A DNA stretch of 64,000 bases from contig CAYXED010000002.1 of assembly GCA_964463965.1 (NCBI GenBank), positions 1 through 64,000 on the forward strand, given 5' to 3'. Position numbers and translations under genes: made by a program. Positions 26,987-36,221 of this stretch are shown one piece after another. This stretch comes from UBA2166 sp964463965. Lineage in GTDB: Bacteria; Nitrospirota; Nitrospiria; Nitrospirales; UBA2166. Every line of letters starts with the position of its first letter. Position 1 is the first letter of the stretch. The notes below the pieces were generated by a model, which was not told the DNA's origin, ran no database searches, and saw nothing but the letters and a program-made list of their open reading frames with translations.

Positions 26987-27100
26987 GATAACTGAATACC
27001 AAGATATCCAATTTTATAAGCCTTTGAGAGGGGAAATATGAGTATTGAGGCAAGTGTACTAGTAAAATTATGAAATCTGACCACTCTTCTGTGACCTTTC

Positions 27101-27129
27101 TTGACAGGTTCTAGGGCCTATGGTAGCGT
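27101..27129 (+). promoter_or_regulatory. Candidate promoter of the aminotransferase-serA-hisZ operon
   Basis: A perfect TTGACA (27101-27106) with 17 bases to TAGCGT (27124-27129). The -10 box is poor (three of six), so the -35 is the main evidence. It leaves a leader of only about 25 bases before the ATG at 27160. Confidence 0.25.
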
Positions 27130-27159
27130 CGCGGATCCACTAAAAAAGGGAGTTTGAAC

Positions 27160-28305
27160 ATGCAGAAACGTTACTTATTTGCGCCAGGGCCAACGCAAGT
27201 ACCACCGGAAGTCTTGTTGGCCATGGCGAGTCCGATAATCCATCATCGGGCCCCAGATTTTATCGAATTATTTGAGGAGGTTCGTACCGACCTTAAATGG
27301 CTTTTTCAGACGAAGAATGATGTATTGGTGTTGGCTTCATCTGGTACCGGGGGGATGGAAGGATCAGTCTCAAACTTTCTTTCACCCGGTGATAAAGCCA
27401 TCGTGGTCAATATGGGAAAATTTGGAGAACGATGGGGAAAAATTTGTAAAACATTTGGTGTTATTGCCGATGAAATTAAAGTGGAATGGGGCCATGCGGT
27501 TGATCCTCAGCAGATCGCTGATGCGTTGAAGAAAAATCCTGACACTAAGGCGGTCTTCATTCAAGCTAGCGAAACATCAACTGGAGTGGCAAATGATACA
27601 AAAGCCATTGCAGAATTAATTCGTCCCCTTTCAGACACGATTCTCGTGGTTGATGCAATTACAGCATTAGGAGTATTTGATATCCAGACGGATAACTGGG
27701 GTGTAGATGTTGTTGTGACAGGGTCTCAGAAAGCTTTGATGCTTCCACCTGGATTGGCTTTTGTCAGTGTTAGTGAAAAAGCATGGAAGCTTGCGGACAA
27801 GGTAAAAAATACTTTCTTTTATTATAACTTTAAGAAGGAAGCTGAAGGGCAACGTAAACAACAGACGGCTTTCACTCCTGCAGTGAGTATGATCGTTGGA
27901 CTAAAAGAAGCGTTCCGAATGCTTAAAGAAGAGGGTTTGGAAAATGTCTTTGCTCGTCATGAGCGTCTTGCGTCTGCTATGCGGGAAGGCGTTAGGGCAG
28001 CGGGGCTATCCATATTCCCAAAGGAGTCTCCTAGTAATGCCTTAACCGCTATTCAGGCTCCGGATGGTATTGACGGTCAGAAAATCTATTCCAGATTGCG
28101 TCAACCGTATGCCGTTACCGCGGCTGGTGGTCAGGATCATCTGAAAGGAAAAATTTTCAGAATTTCCCATATGGGTTATGTTGATACTTTTGATGTGATC
28201 ATGGCTCTTTCTGCTGTCGAGATGGTTTTAAAAGACCTTGGTCATCCGGTTCCCTTAGGCGCTGGAGTCGGAAAAGCTGAAGAATTGCTAAGGAAACCGC
28301 TATGA
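27160..28305 (+). CDS. Class V aminotransferase (alanine-glyoxylate / serine pathway type)
   Basis: A 381-residue pyridoxal phosphate enzyme of the class V family that includes alanine-glyoxylate and serine-pyruvate transaminases. The start FAPGPTQVPPEVL and HHRAPDF are family signatures, SSGTGGMEGSV binds the cofactor phosphate, and Lys191 in GSQKALMLPPG forms the Schiff base. The ATG at 27160 has GGGAG seven bases upstream and is preferred to the TTG at 27154. It overlaps serA by four bases. Paired with SerA, it most likely supplies the transamination of the phosphorylated serine route in place of SerC; glyoxylate transamination is the alternative. The gene pairing is seen in several deep bacterial phyla and in archaea. 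Confidence 0.87.
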   Translation: MQKRYLFAPGPTQVPPEVLLAMASPIIHHRAPDFIELFEEVRTDLKWLFQTKNDVLVLASSGTGGMEGSVSNFLSPGDKAIVVNMGKFGERWGKICKTFGVIADEIKVEWGHAVDPQQIADALKKNPDTKAVFIQASETSTGVANDTKAIAELIRPLSDTILVVDAITALGVFDIQTDNWGVDVVVTGSQKALMLPPGLAFVSVSEKAWKLADKVKNTFFYYNFKKEAEGQRKQQTAFTPAVSMIVGLKEAFRMLKEEGLENVFARHERLASAMREGVRAAGLSIFPKESPSNALTAIQAPDGIDGQKIYSRLRQPYAVTAAGGQDHLKGKIFRISHMGYVDTFDVIMALSAVEMVLKDLGHPVPLGAGVGKAEELLRKPL

Positions 28306-29882
28306 AAGTTCTAATTAGTGATGCACTTTCAGAACATGGGGTGAAGATTCTTCAAAGCTCTGGGTTGGATGTTGAGGTTAATACAAAACTTTCTAATGAG
28401 GAGCTTCAAGATCAGATTGCCAAATATAATGCACTTGTTATTCGCTCGGCGACAAAGGTCAACGCAAAAGTAATAGAAGCGGCAAAGAATCTAAAAGTGG
28501 TTGGACGCGCTGGAAGTGGTGTAGACAACGTAGATCTTGGAGCCGCAACAAAGAGTGGAATTGTCGTAATGAATACTCCAGGTGGCAATACTATTACCAC
28601 TGCGGAACATGCTTTTGCCATGATGGTATCACTTGCCAGAAAGATTCCCCAAGCTACAGCATCCATGAAAGATGGTAAGTGGGAGAAAGCTAAATTTATG
28701 GGCATGGAGCTTCAGAATAAGGTGCTTGGCATTGTGGGTCTTGGGCAGATAGGTAGCTATTTGGTGAAGCTTGCACAAGGGGCTTCAATGAAGGTCATAG
28801 CTCACGATCCATATTTGGCAGAAGATCGTGCGCGTGAAATGGGTGTTGAGCTCGTTGATCTTCAGGGGTTATATCGTAGTGCTGATGTTATTTCTCTACA
28901 CACCACTATGACAGATGAAACTAGACATTTAATAGGGGCGAAAGCAATAGGTCAGATGAAGGACAGTGTGAGGATTGTAAATTGTGCACGAGGTGGCCTT
29001 GTTGACGAAGATGCCCTTGTAGAAGCTTTGAAGGCTGGAAAGGTTGCTGGTGCAGCATTTGATGTTTTTGAGAAAGAACCATGTGCCCCCGACCATCCAT
29101 TGCTTGGGTTCGACAACGTAATTCTCACTCCTCACATTGGGGCATCGACTACTGAAGCCCAGGAGAGTGTTGCAATTAGTATTGCTGAACAGGTTGTGGA
29201 GTATCTTACCAAAGGAGTTGCTCGAGGGGCAGTTAATATGCCTTCAGTGCCAAGTGAATTACTGCAGCGTATTCAACCCTACTCAGCACTTGCAGAAAAG
29301 CTTGGTGGGCTTCAGTCTCACCTATGTGAAGGTGGGATTGAGAGGGTGACCATAGAGTATAAGGGTGATGTTGCGAATGAATCTGTGGCATTGATCACCC
29401 CTGCACTACTTAAAGGGCTTTTGGGGCCAATTCTTGAGGACACCGTAAATAATGTTAATGCACCAGTGATTGCAAAGGAACGAAGTATTGAAGTGAGGGA
29501 GGTTAGAAGTTCTGATGCTGGGGACTTTACCAGTCTTATTCGTGTTGTAGTTGATGCAGGTAAAAAACATTCAACGGTGGCAGGAACACTGTTTGGGCGA
29601 AAAGACCCTCGTGTGGTGGAGTTAAATGGATTTGAAGTTGATTTTGACCCTAGAGGACATCTGCTTTTCGTAATGAATGATGATCAACCTGGCGTGATTG
29701 GGATGGTTGGACGTATTCTTGGGGAACATGGAATCAATATCGCAAGAATGGAATGTGCGCGTGTTGATCAAGGTGGGGTTGCCTTGCTAATCCTTGGTCT
29801 TGATAGCCAATTGCCCGATGACGTTCTTGACACTATCAAAAGTGATGCGAATATTCAGTCCGCAAAATGGCTCAAGCTTTAG
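28302..29882 (+). CDS. serA: D-3-phosphoglycerate dehydrogenase
   Basis: A 526-residue enzyme for the first step of serine synthesis, oxidising 3-phosphoglycerate with NAD. The NAD-binding motif GIVGLGQIG lies near residue 146, the catalytic arginine in NCARGGLVDE and the catalytic histidine in LTPHIGAST. The long form is present: an allosteric substrate-binding domain (about 315-450) and a C-terminal ACT domain (DDQPGVIGMVGRILGEHGINI) that usually binds serine for feedback inhibition. The start overlaps the aminotransferase stop, and its end overlaps the beginning of hisZ by 16 bases. Confidence 0.95.
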   Translation: MKVLISDALSEHGVKILQSSGLDVEVNTKLSNEELQDQIAKYNALVIRSATKVNAKVIEAAKNLKVVGRAGSGVDNVDLGAATKSGIVVMNTPGGNTITTAEHAFAMMVSLARKIPQATASMKDGKWEKAKFMGMELQNKVLGIVGLGQIGSYLVKLAQGASMKVIAHDPYLAEDRAREMGVELVDLQGLYRSADVISLHTTMTDETRHLIGAKAIGQMKDSVRIVNCARGGLVDEDALVEALKAGKVAGAAFDVFEKEPCAPDHPLLGFDNVILTPHIGASTTEAQESVAISIAEQVVEYLTKGVARGAVNMPSVPSELLQRIQPYSALAEKLGGLQSHLCEGGIERVTIEYKGDVANESVALITPALLKGLLGPILEDTVNNVNAPVIAKERSIEVREVRSSDAGDFTSLIRVVVDAGKKHSTVAGTLFGRKDPRVVELNGFEVDFDPRGHLLFVMNDDQPGVIGMVGRILGEHGINIARMECARVDQGGVALLILGLDSQLPDDVLDTIKSDANIQSAKWLKL

Positions 29883-30886
29883 CGGAACAACTTAGAAAAA
29901 TGGAACCTTCTGTAAAAAGTAAAACTCCCCCTGGGATGACCGCTATGCTTCCACCAGCTGCGAAAAAAAAACGACAAGTGGAAGATACTGTTCTCTCAGT
30001 CTTTCAGAAGTGGGGGTTTCAGGAGGTTGTTCCTCCTGCGTTCGAATACTTAGACGTACTTTCATGTGGCTTGGGAGATGATCTTGTTGAGAAGGGCTAC
30101 AAGGTACTTGATCGCGGAAATGGACGGGATCTTATTTTACGGCCTGACGTAACTCCCCAAATTGCTCAAATGGTTGCGATGGGCATGTTTTCTGATGTTC
30201 GCCCATTACGTCTCTGCTACAGTGCTCCTGTCTATCGATATGACCCTGATCATGCAGGAAGAAATAGGGAAATTTTCCAGATAGGAGCTGAGCTGATTGG
30301 CGAAGAAAGTGCTAGCGCCGATGCAGAGATGATTTCCCTTGCGATTGCATGTCTTAATGAACTTGGGCTTACCAGGTTTACTGTGACTATTGGACAGGGA
30401 GAGTTTTTCAATACGATCTTGTCTAAGGCGGCTATTTCAGAAACAGTGAAATGGCAATTAAGGCACGCTGCGGCGAAAAAGAACCTTACCAGGCTCCAGG
30501 AAATTCTTTCAGAAGCGAAGGTTCCTAAATCCCTAATGGAAACCATTCTCGCAGTACCAAGCTTGTTTGGGCATGAGCACGTTATAGATGAGGCTGCCGC
30601 TATGGCTAGTCATTGGGATGACTCCCTTGTTGCCTTGGACCGTATTAGAGATGTGCACAGCCTGTTGTCAAAGGAAGGCTATGACAAGCATATTCTCATA
30701 GACCTTGGGGAAATTCATGCCTTTAACTACTATACTGGGCTTGTTTTTAGTGTTTTTGTTGAAGGAAGTGGCAGTGAATTGGGGGGCGGAGGCCGATATG
30801 ACCATCTTGTAGGATGTTTCGGTTCTGAGTGTCCGTCGACGGGTTTTGCGTTTGATCTTGGGCGTCTATTCCGGTTTCTCGAGTAG
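29867..30886 (+). CDS. hisZ: ATP phosphoribosyltransferase regulatory subunit
   Basis: A 339-residue paralogue of histidyl-tRNA synthetase that does not charge tRNA but forms the regulatory subunit of short HisG. The class II core is recognisable: PPAFEYLD, LRPDVTPQIAQMVA, RLCYSAPVYRY and the glycine-rich GSELGGGGRYD. The C-terminal anticodon-binding domain of HisRS is absent, as expected. The catalytic partner hisG is about 14 kb away in the his operon and is indeed the short form. The ATG at 29867 lies inside the end of serA and has no good ribosome binding site; an ATG at 29900 is the alternative. Translational coupling to serA is likely. Confidence 0.9.
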   Translation: MAQALAEQLRKMEPSVKSKTPPGMTAMLPPAAKKKRQVEDTVLSVFQKWGFQEVVPPAFEYLDVLSCGLGDDLVEKGYKVLDRGNGRDLILRPDVTPQIAQMVAMGMFSDVRPLRLCYSAPVYRYDPDHAGRNREIFQIGAELIGEESASADAEMISLAIACLNELGLTRFTVTIGQGEFFNTILSKAAISETVKWQLRHAAAKKNLTRLQEILSEAKVPKSLMETILAVPSLFGHEHVIDEAAAMASHWDDSLVALDRIRDVHSLLSKEGYDKHILIDLGEIHAFNYYTGLVFSVFVEGSGSELGGGGRYDHLVGCFGSECPSTGFAFDLGRLFRFLE

Positions 30887-30948
30887 TGTAAAAATACTCT
30901 CCAGGGCAATTTTATAAGTACAATAGTGTTTAGGGTATTGTTGATCCG

Positions 30949-32298
30949 ATGGCATCGATTAACGAGTCAGTTGCAAAGCTTCCGCCACAAAGCCTAGAGG
31001 CTGAGCAGTCGGTTCTCGGAGCTATTCTTCTTGACAATCAGTCTCTGAATAAGTCTGTCGAGATATTGTCTCAGGATGATTTCTACCGAGAGGCACATCG
31101 ACAAATTTTTAAAGGGATGCTAGAGCTTTCTGAACGTAACGAAGCCATAGACCTTATTACCTTATCCGAACACCTTAAGAAGCAAAATGTACTAGAAGAC
31201 ATAGGTGGTGTGGGGTACCTTGCGTCTCTGGTTCAAGCGATTCCCACGGCTGCTAACATCCAATATCACTCTAAAATTGTTCATGAAAAAGGTGTATTAC
31301 GGGACTTAATTCAAGCTTCAACTGAAATTGTTACGCAAGGCTTGGATGGGACTAGAAATGCTGATGAATTGCTTGATCAAGCAGAACAGAAAATTTTCAG
31401 TATTTCTCAAGCTACTCAAAGAGGATCTTTTGTTCAACTTAAAGACGTCGTTACTTCCGGTATTCACCTTATTGATGAGCTTTTTAGTAAAAAATCTGAA
31501 ATCACGGGAATTCCATCAGGGTTTCACGATTTAGACCGAATGACCGCTGGGTTTCAGCCATCAGACCTTATTGTTATTGCTGGACGTCCAAGCATGGGTA
31601 AAACCAGCCTTGCATTAGGTGCAGCACTTCACGCGGCAATTCACAAGGAAGCAGTGGTCGCCGTATTTAGCTTAGAAATGTCCAAGGAACAACTTGTATT
31701 GCGAATGTTGAGTTCTGAGGGAAGTGTTGATTCTCATCACATCCGTACAGGACAACTAGAGAGAGAAGAATTTCACAAGATTTTAGATGCTGCAGAAAAG
31801 CTTAGTGCTGCAAAAATATTTATTGATGATAGCGGAGCACTTTCAGCTCTTGAAATGCGTGCAAAAGCACGTCGTTTAAAAAGTGAGTCTGGATTAGATT
31901 TGGTTATTGTCGATTATCTCCAGCTAATGAAAGGGAGGTCAGATTCCGAAAGCCGTCAACAGGAAATCTCAGATATTTCTCGCTCCCTAAAAGCATTAGC
32001 AAAAGAACTTAATGTTCCTGTCATTGCACTATCGCAGCTAAGTAGGGCAGTTGAAAATCGAAAGCCACCCCGGCCGCTTCTAGCCGATCTTCGTGAATCT
32101 GGTGCTATCGAGCAAGATGCTGATGTCGTAATTTTCATTTACCGTGAAGATCAATATGAGGGTTACCGAGATGAAAAACTGGGAATAGCTGAACTAATTA
32201 TTGGAAAACATAGAAATGGGCCAACAGGAGAGGTAGAACTTAGTTTTCTTGACCGGTATGCAAAGTTTGCAAGTCTTTCTCGGAGAGATCAGGCGTAA
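30949..32298 (+). CDS. dnaB: Replicative DNA helicase DnaB
   Basis: A 449-residue hexameric helicase that unwinds DNA at the replication fork. The N-terminal helical domain (LPPQSLEAEQSVLGAILLDN), the linker and the RecA-like domain are all present. Walker A is GRPSMGKTS (212-220), Walker B is LVIVDYLQLM, and further motifs are LSQLSRAVE and LADLRESGAIEQDAD. There is no intein. The start at 30949 follows hisZ by 62 bases, with a TACAAT sequence in the gap that might be a -10 box. Its primase partner DnaG is encoded 4 kb away on the other strand. Confidence 0.95.
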   Translation: MASINESVAKLPPQSLEAEQSVLGAILLDNQSLNKSVEILSQDDFYREAHRQIFKGMLELSERNEAIDLITLSEHLKKQNVLEDIGGVGYLASLVQAIPTAANIQYHSKIVHEKGVLRDLIQASTEIVTQGLDGTRNADELLDQAEQKIFSISQATQRGSFVQLKDVVTSGIHLIDELFSKKSEITGIPSGFHDLDRMTAGFQPSDLIVIAGRPSMGKTSLALGAALHAAIHKEAVVAVFSLEMSKEQLVLRMLSSEGSVDSHHIRTGQLEREEFHKILDAAEKLSAAKIFIDDSGALSALEMRAKARRLKSESGLDLVIVDYLQLMKGRSDSESRQQEISDISRSLKALAKELNVPVIALSQLSRAVENRKPPRPLLADLRESGAIEQDADVVIFIYREDQYEGYRDEKLGIAELIIGKHRNGPTGEVELSFLDRYAKFASLSRRDQA

Positions 32299-32310
32299 TA
32301 TTAACATGTC

Positions 32311-32339
32311 TTTACAATTTTTAATGTGTTGTAAATAAT
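32311..32339 (+). promoter_or_regulatory. Candidate promoter with overlapping inverted repeat, upstream of TPR lipoprotein
   Basis: TTTACA (32311-32316), 17 bases, AATAAT (32334-32339). The same bases contain a perfect inverted repeat, TTTACAA (32311-32317) and TTGTAAA (32329-32335), separated by 11 bases, so the promoter boxes fall within the repeat arms. This could be an operator or an AT-rich hairpin behind dnaB. Confidence 0.28.
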
Positions 32340-32508
32340 GTTTTTGCTAAAGTCTTTCAACTCTCACATTAAGCAAGAGGAATGCTTATTGTAAATTTTG
32401 ACCCTGACCTTCTATAATCTCATCCGTGACTTTGTAAAAATACCTGCATTTGATCTCAGAGTTGAACAAAAGGGTTGGTTTGGTAAGTTTCTTAAAAAGG
32501 TAATATTG

Positions 32509-34275
32509 ATGAGAAAAAAAATAGCTGTCCGAGTGTCTGTTTTATTGCTTCAATTTACTTTTATGTTTTTAAGTGCATGTGTTATCTCTTCAAATCCTTC
32601 TACTATGACAGTCCAATCAGTGCCAGGCGTACTTCCAGTAAATTCTACTGCAGTTGAATTAGAAAAACAGGAAGCATATTACAAGTTTATGCTAGGTGTT
32701 CGTAGTGAGCTATCAAAGAATAGGGATGATGCTCAAGAAAAATATGAATTGGCTGTCAAAGCAGACCCTTCGTCTCCTTATTTGCATGCAAGATTGGCCT
32801 CGATTTACGCTGGAAAATCAAATAAAGACAAAGCATTGGAGCATATTGATTTTGCCTTAAATAGTACTGATGTCGACCTAAAGACAAAAGTTTTTCTTGC
32901 GGATATTTTGGTAAAACTTGGATGGCGTGAGCGTGCTATTGAACTTTACGATGGCGTAATTCAAGAAGATGTCAATAATGAGGACGTGTTTCTAAAGAAA
33001 GGGATTTTACTTTTCAGTATTCATAAAATAGACGAAGCCGAACATGCGTTTCAACGGAGTATTTCAATTCGTCCAGATTTGCCTCTTGCTTACTACCATC
33101 TTGGCAATGTTTCGATTAATAGAGGTAATTCGGAGGATGCGATAAAGAATTTTGAACGTGCGATCTCTGGGAAACCAGACTTTGTGCCTGCATATATTTC
33201 TCTTGCAAAGGTTTATGAAGAGCAGAGGCTAATTTCAAAGGCCATTGAAGTACATAGAACTCTATTTGACGGGTTACTTAACCCGCCACCATTAGTAAGG
33301 TCTGAATTGATTAGACTTTATCTTTCCCAGCAAGACTATGAGCCAGCGTTGTTGCTTCTTGAGGATGTATTACGCGAAGACCCAAATAATCTTGAGGCGA
33401 CGTTGCGAGTTGGCCTCATTTATGTTGAGCAGAAAAAATTCCAAGAGGCCTCGGTTCGTATGAAAACTATCATCAATCAGAGGCCGAATGATGTAATGGT
33501 TCGTAACTATTTAGGACTTATATTTGAACAAGTTGGGGCATATGATGATGCTATCAAAGAGTATGTGAAAGTTCTTGAAATTGACAACCAATATCCTGAC
33601 ACTATCCTGAATCTTGGATACTTGTACTATAGAATGAAAGATTTTTCTAAGTCAGTCCCCCTTCTTAGAAAATCTTTGCAGCTTCAACCTCAGCGAATAG
33701 ACTCATATCTGATTCTGGCGTTAAGCTTGAGTTACCTAGAAAAGTATCATGATGCTATTACTGTTTTAGAGCAAGGTGTTGCTCTAGACGAAAAGATTCC
33801 TGATTTTCACTATCATCTTGGAATTATTCATGAAAAGCTTAATCAGTCAGAGGCATTGATTGCTCACATGGAAAAAACTATTGACTTAGATCCTACTCAC
33901 TCTGAAGCCTTGAATTATCTTGGGTACTACTATGTTGAACGTGAAATAAGGCTTGAGGAGGCCATAGGACTTATTAAGAGGGCCGTTTCTCTTCAGCCAG
34001 ACAATGGTTATTACGTTGATAGTCTTGCATGGGCTAATTACAAAATGGGAAGGACAGATGAAGCTGTTGCTCAGCTTGAACGCGCTGTGGAGCTTGTTCC
34101 TAATGATCCAGTGATTGTTCAGCACCTTGGGGAAGTATATTTAACTTTGGGAGATAGAGAGGCAGCTCGTAAGGCTTGGAAACGTGCACTAGAGCTTGAT
34201 CCTGATAATCAATTATTGAAAGATGCCTTTTTAAAACATGGTTTTGGAAAACCAAACTCAAAAGATGAAATCTAA
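32509..34275 (+). CDS. TPR-repeat lipoprotein
   Basis: A 588-residue protein with a lipoprotein signal peptide (basic MRKKIAVRVS, hydrophobic core, lipobox LSAC near residue 22) followed by a chain of about 13 tetratricopeptide repeats covering nearly the whole mature part. Repeat consensus pieces are easy to see, such as PLAYYHLGNVSINRGNSEDA and DSLAWANYKMGRTDEA. It ends with a short polar tail. Such proteins act as outer-membrane-bound scaffolds in secretion, cell-envelope or polysaccharide export systems. I start at the ATG with AAGG eight bases upstream; the frame is open to 32398 but would bury the signal peptide. No functional partner is adjacent. Confidence 0.85.
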   Translation: MRKKIAVRVSVLLLQFTFMFLSACVISSNPSTMTVQSVPGVLPVNSTAVELEKQEAYYKFMLGVRSELSKNRDDAQEKYELAVKADPSSPYLHARLASIYAGKSNKDKALEHIDFALNSTDVDLKTKVFLADILVKLGWRERAIELYDGVIQEDVNNEDVFLKKGILLFSIHKIDEAEHAFQRSISIRPDLPLAYYHLGNVSINRGNSEDAIKNFERAISGKPDFVPAYISLAKVYEEQRLISKAIEVHRTLFDGLLNPPPLVRSELIRLYLSQQDYEPALLLLEDVLREDPNNLEATLRVGLIYVEQKKFQEASVRMKTIINQRPNDVMVRNYLGLIFEQVGAYDDAIKEYVKVLEIDNQYPDTILNLGYLYYRMKDFSKSVPLLRKSLQLQPQRIDSYLILALSLSYLEKYHDAITVLEQGVALDEKIPDFHYHLGIIHEKLNQSEALIAHMEKTIDLDPTHSEALNYLGYYYVEREIRLEEAIGLIKRAVSLQPDNGYYVDSLAWANYKMGRTDEAVAQLERAVELVPNDPVIVQHLGEVYLTLGDREAARKAWKRALELDPDNQLLKDAFLKHGFGKPNSKDEI

Positions 34276-34345
34276 CGAGTGGCACTAATACCATTCGCGC
34301 ATAAGGCTTAATTGAATTTAAATTTTCTCGTAGTTGGAAAAAATG

Positions 34346-34422
34346 TGGTGGGCCCACCAGGACTTGAACCTGGGACCAACTGATTATGAGTCAGCCGCTC
34401 TAACCAACTGAGCTATGGGCCC
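34346..34422 (-). tRNA. tRNA with CAU anticodon, probably tRNA-Ile2
   Basis: On the minus strand a full cloverleaf can be folded: seven-pair acceptor stem GGGCCCA/TGGGCCC, D arm with AGCTCAGTTGGTTAGAGC, anticodon loop CTCATAA, T arm with GGTTCAAGTCC, and an encoded CCA end at 34346-34348. The anticodon is CAU, which serves either elongator methionine or, after lysidine modification by TilS, isoleucine AUA. The stem and variable region (ATCAGTTGGTCC) resemble the isoleucine type more than elongator methionine. The 5' end is only four bases after the rpoD stop, so it must be cut from the rpoD transcript. Confidence 0.92.
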
Positions 34423-34426
34423 ATAA

Positions 34427-36208
34427 TTAAACGAAATTTTTGAGGCGCTTACTTCGACTTGGATGGCGGAGTTTTCGCAGTGCTTTTGCCTCAATTTGTC
34501 GAATACGCTCCCTAGTCACTTCAAAGCCTTGGCCAACTTCTTCAAGAGTGTGGTCGGTACTCTCTCCAATCCCAAAACGTTTACGAAGAACTTTTTCTTC
34601 TCGAGGTGTTAGCGCACTCAGAGAAGTACTGATTTGTCTTTGGAGATCATAGCGGACTGCAGCGTCTAGAGGGGAAATAGCTTTTTTATCTTCAATGAAG
34701 TCTCCAAGATGACTATCTTCTTCTTCGCCAATTGGAGTTTCAAGTGATATGGGCTCCTTTGCAATTTTCAATATTTTTCTTACCTTCTCAATGGGAAGGT
34801 CCATTTTTTCTCCAATTTCCTCTGGAAGAGGCTCTCGCCCAAGGTGTTGCACCAGTTGGCGAGACATGCGTATCATTTTATTAATGGTTTCAATCATATG
34901 AACTGGTATGCGTATAGTTCTTGCTTGATCTGCAATCGCTCTAGTAATGGCTTGACGAATCCACCAAGTTGCATAAGTGCTGAATTTATAGCCTCTCTGG
35001 TATTCAAACTTATCCACAGCTTTCATGAGTCCAATGTTTCCTTCTTGAATCAAATCCAAAAACTGTAGCCCACGGTTAGTATATTTTTTAGCAATGCTGA
35101 CAACTAAGCGGAGGTTGGCTTCAACGAGTTCGCTTTTTCCTTGTTTAACACGCCCATTCGCGAGTCGAAGTTTTCTCCCGGCATCTTTTAATTCATCAGC
35201 GGATATTAGTGCAATATCCTCTGTAGCTTTTTTCCTTTCCAATGCCTGTTTGTAGGCTGTTGAAATTTTTGTAAGAGTATCTTGGGATACACGAGTTTTC
35301 TTTTGGACTGTGGCGCGGCTCTTGGGTCCTCTGATGAGTTGTTTCAAGGAACGTATCCCATCTTCGCCTGTGATTCCAAGGCGGTTTTGACACTTGGCGA
35401 TCTCACGGTCTGCTATTTCAATTTCTGCAGCCATGTTCTCCACTTTAGTAATTAAATCTTCACGAATGTGATTTTTGAGATTCATTTCGTCTACTACTTG
35501 AGCAATTTGTTCAGCAATCGCGGCCATTCGATTTTTGACTTGTTCTTTTTTTGCTGCGGTTTTTGCAGGTGTTTTTTGATTTGCCCTGACCTGTGTTTTA
35601 AGCCGGGTATAAAGCTTCTTGACTGCTAATATTTTTTGTATAGTGTATTCAGTAAGTTTGCTGTCATCTGGTTCTAAATCTTCATCAAAATCATCATCGA
35701 TAACGGGAACAATTTCTCTCACAGTTAATGATCCATCTTTTAAAGCATCACCAAGGGCAATAAGAGTTTGTAGAGTACTTGACATACCAAAAACAATGAC
35801 GGACATGTCTTTCTGCCCCTGTTCAATTCGCTTTGCAATGCTAATTTCTCCTGCACGGCTTAGTAGGGAGACGCTACCCATTTCCTTAAGATATAGCCGT
35901 ACTGGATCCTCGGTGCGTGTCAAGGTGCCAGGGGTAAGGTCAATTTCTTTTTCTTCTTCCGTAGAGGATTCTTGGAAGTTACTCGATCGTGATGATGCAG
36001 GAAGCTCTTCATCTAGTAATTTTGCATACTGGTTCTGGCTTTGGGAGGCATCAATATCCACAAAGAAATCCTTGAATTGATTTAACTGGCCTTGTTGATC
36101 CATATCTGCAGGGAGTGTGCTGCTGAGGTCATCACTCGTCAACCCCCTACTACGATCTTTATTTGTTGAAGCAACACCCTTGGCTCCATCACTATGATTT
36201 CGTGGCAT
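34427..36208 (-). CDS. rpoD: RNA polymerase primary sigma factor RpoD (sigma70)
   Basis: A 593-residue housekeeping sigma factor. Region 1.2 is recognisable in DPVRLYLKEMGSVSLLSRAGEISIAKRIEQG (about residues 100-130), followed by a non-conserved insert of some 220 residues. Region 2 reads RLVVSIAKKYTNRGLQFLDLIQEGNIGLMKAVDKFEYQRGYKFSTYATWWIRQAITRAI, region 3 follows, and region 4 contains the helix-turn-helix TLEEVGQGFEVTRERIRQIEAKALRKLR. The ATG at 36208 has AGGAGG nine bases upstream, overlapping the dnaG stop; a longer frame to 36271 would overlap dnaG. It is transcribed with dnaG, and the tRNA follows directly. Confidence 0.95.
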   Translation of the reverse strand: MPRNHSDGAKGVASTNKDRSRGLTSDDLSSTLPADMDQQGQLNQFKDFFVDIDASQSQNQYAKLLDEELPASSRSSNFQESSTEEEKEIDLTPGTLTRTEDPVRLYLKEMGSVSLLSRAGEISIAKRIEQGQKDMSVIVFGMSSTLQTLIALGDALKDGSLTVREIVPVIDDDFDEDLEPDDSKLTEYTIQKILAVKKLYTRLKTQVRANQKTPAKTAAKKEQVKNRMAAIAEQIAQVVDEMNLKNHIREDLITKVENMAAEIEIADREIAKCQNRLGITGEDGIRSLKQLIRGPKSRATVQKKTRVSQDTLTKISTAYKQALERKKATEDIALISADELKDAGRKLRLANGRVKQGKSELVEANLRLVVSIAKKYTNRGLQFLDLIQEGNIGLMKAVDKFEYQRGYKFSTYATWWIRQAITRAIADQARTIRIPVHMIETINKMIRMSRQLVQHLGREPLPEEIGEKMDLPIEKVRKILKIAKEPISLETPIGEEEDSHLGDFIEDKKAISPLDAAVRYDLQRQISTSLSALTPREEKVLRKRFGIGESTDHTLEEVGQGFEVTRERIRQIEAKALRKLRHPSRSKRLKNFV

Positions 36209-36221
36209 ATGGACGCGCCTC

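Noticed and set aside
27038..27073. 11-codon frame with a strong AGAGGGG site upstream of the aminotransferase
   Set aside because: It lies upstream of the predicted promoter at 27101, has no attenuator-like codon run, and could be chance.
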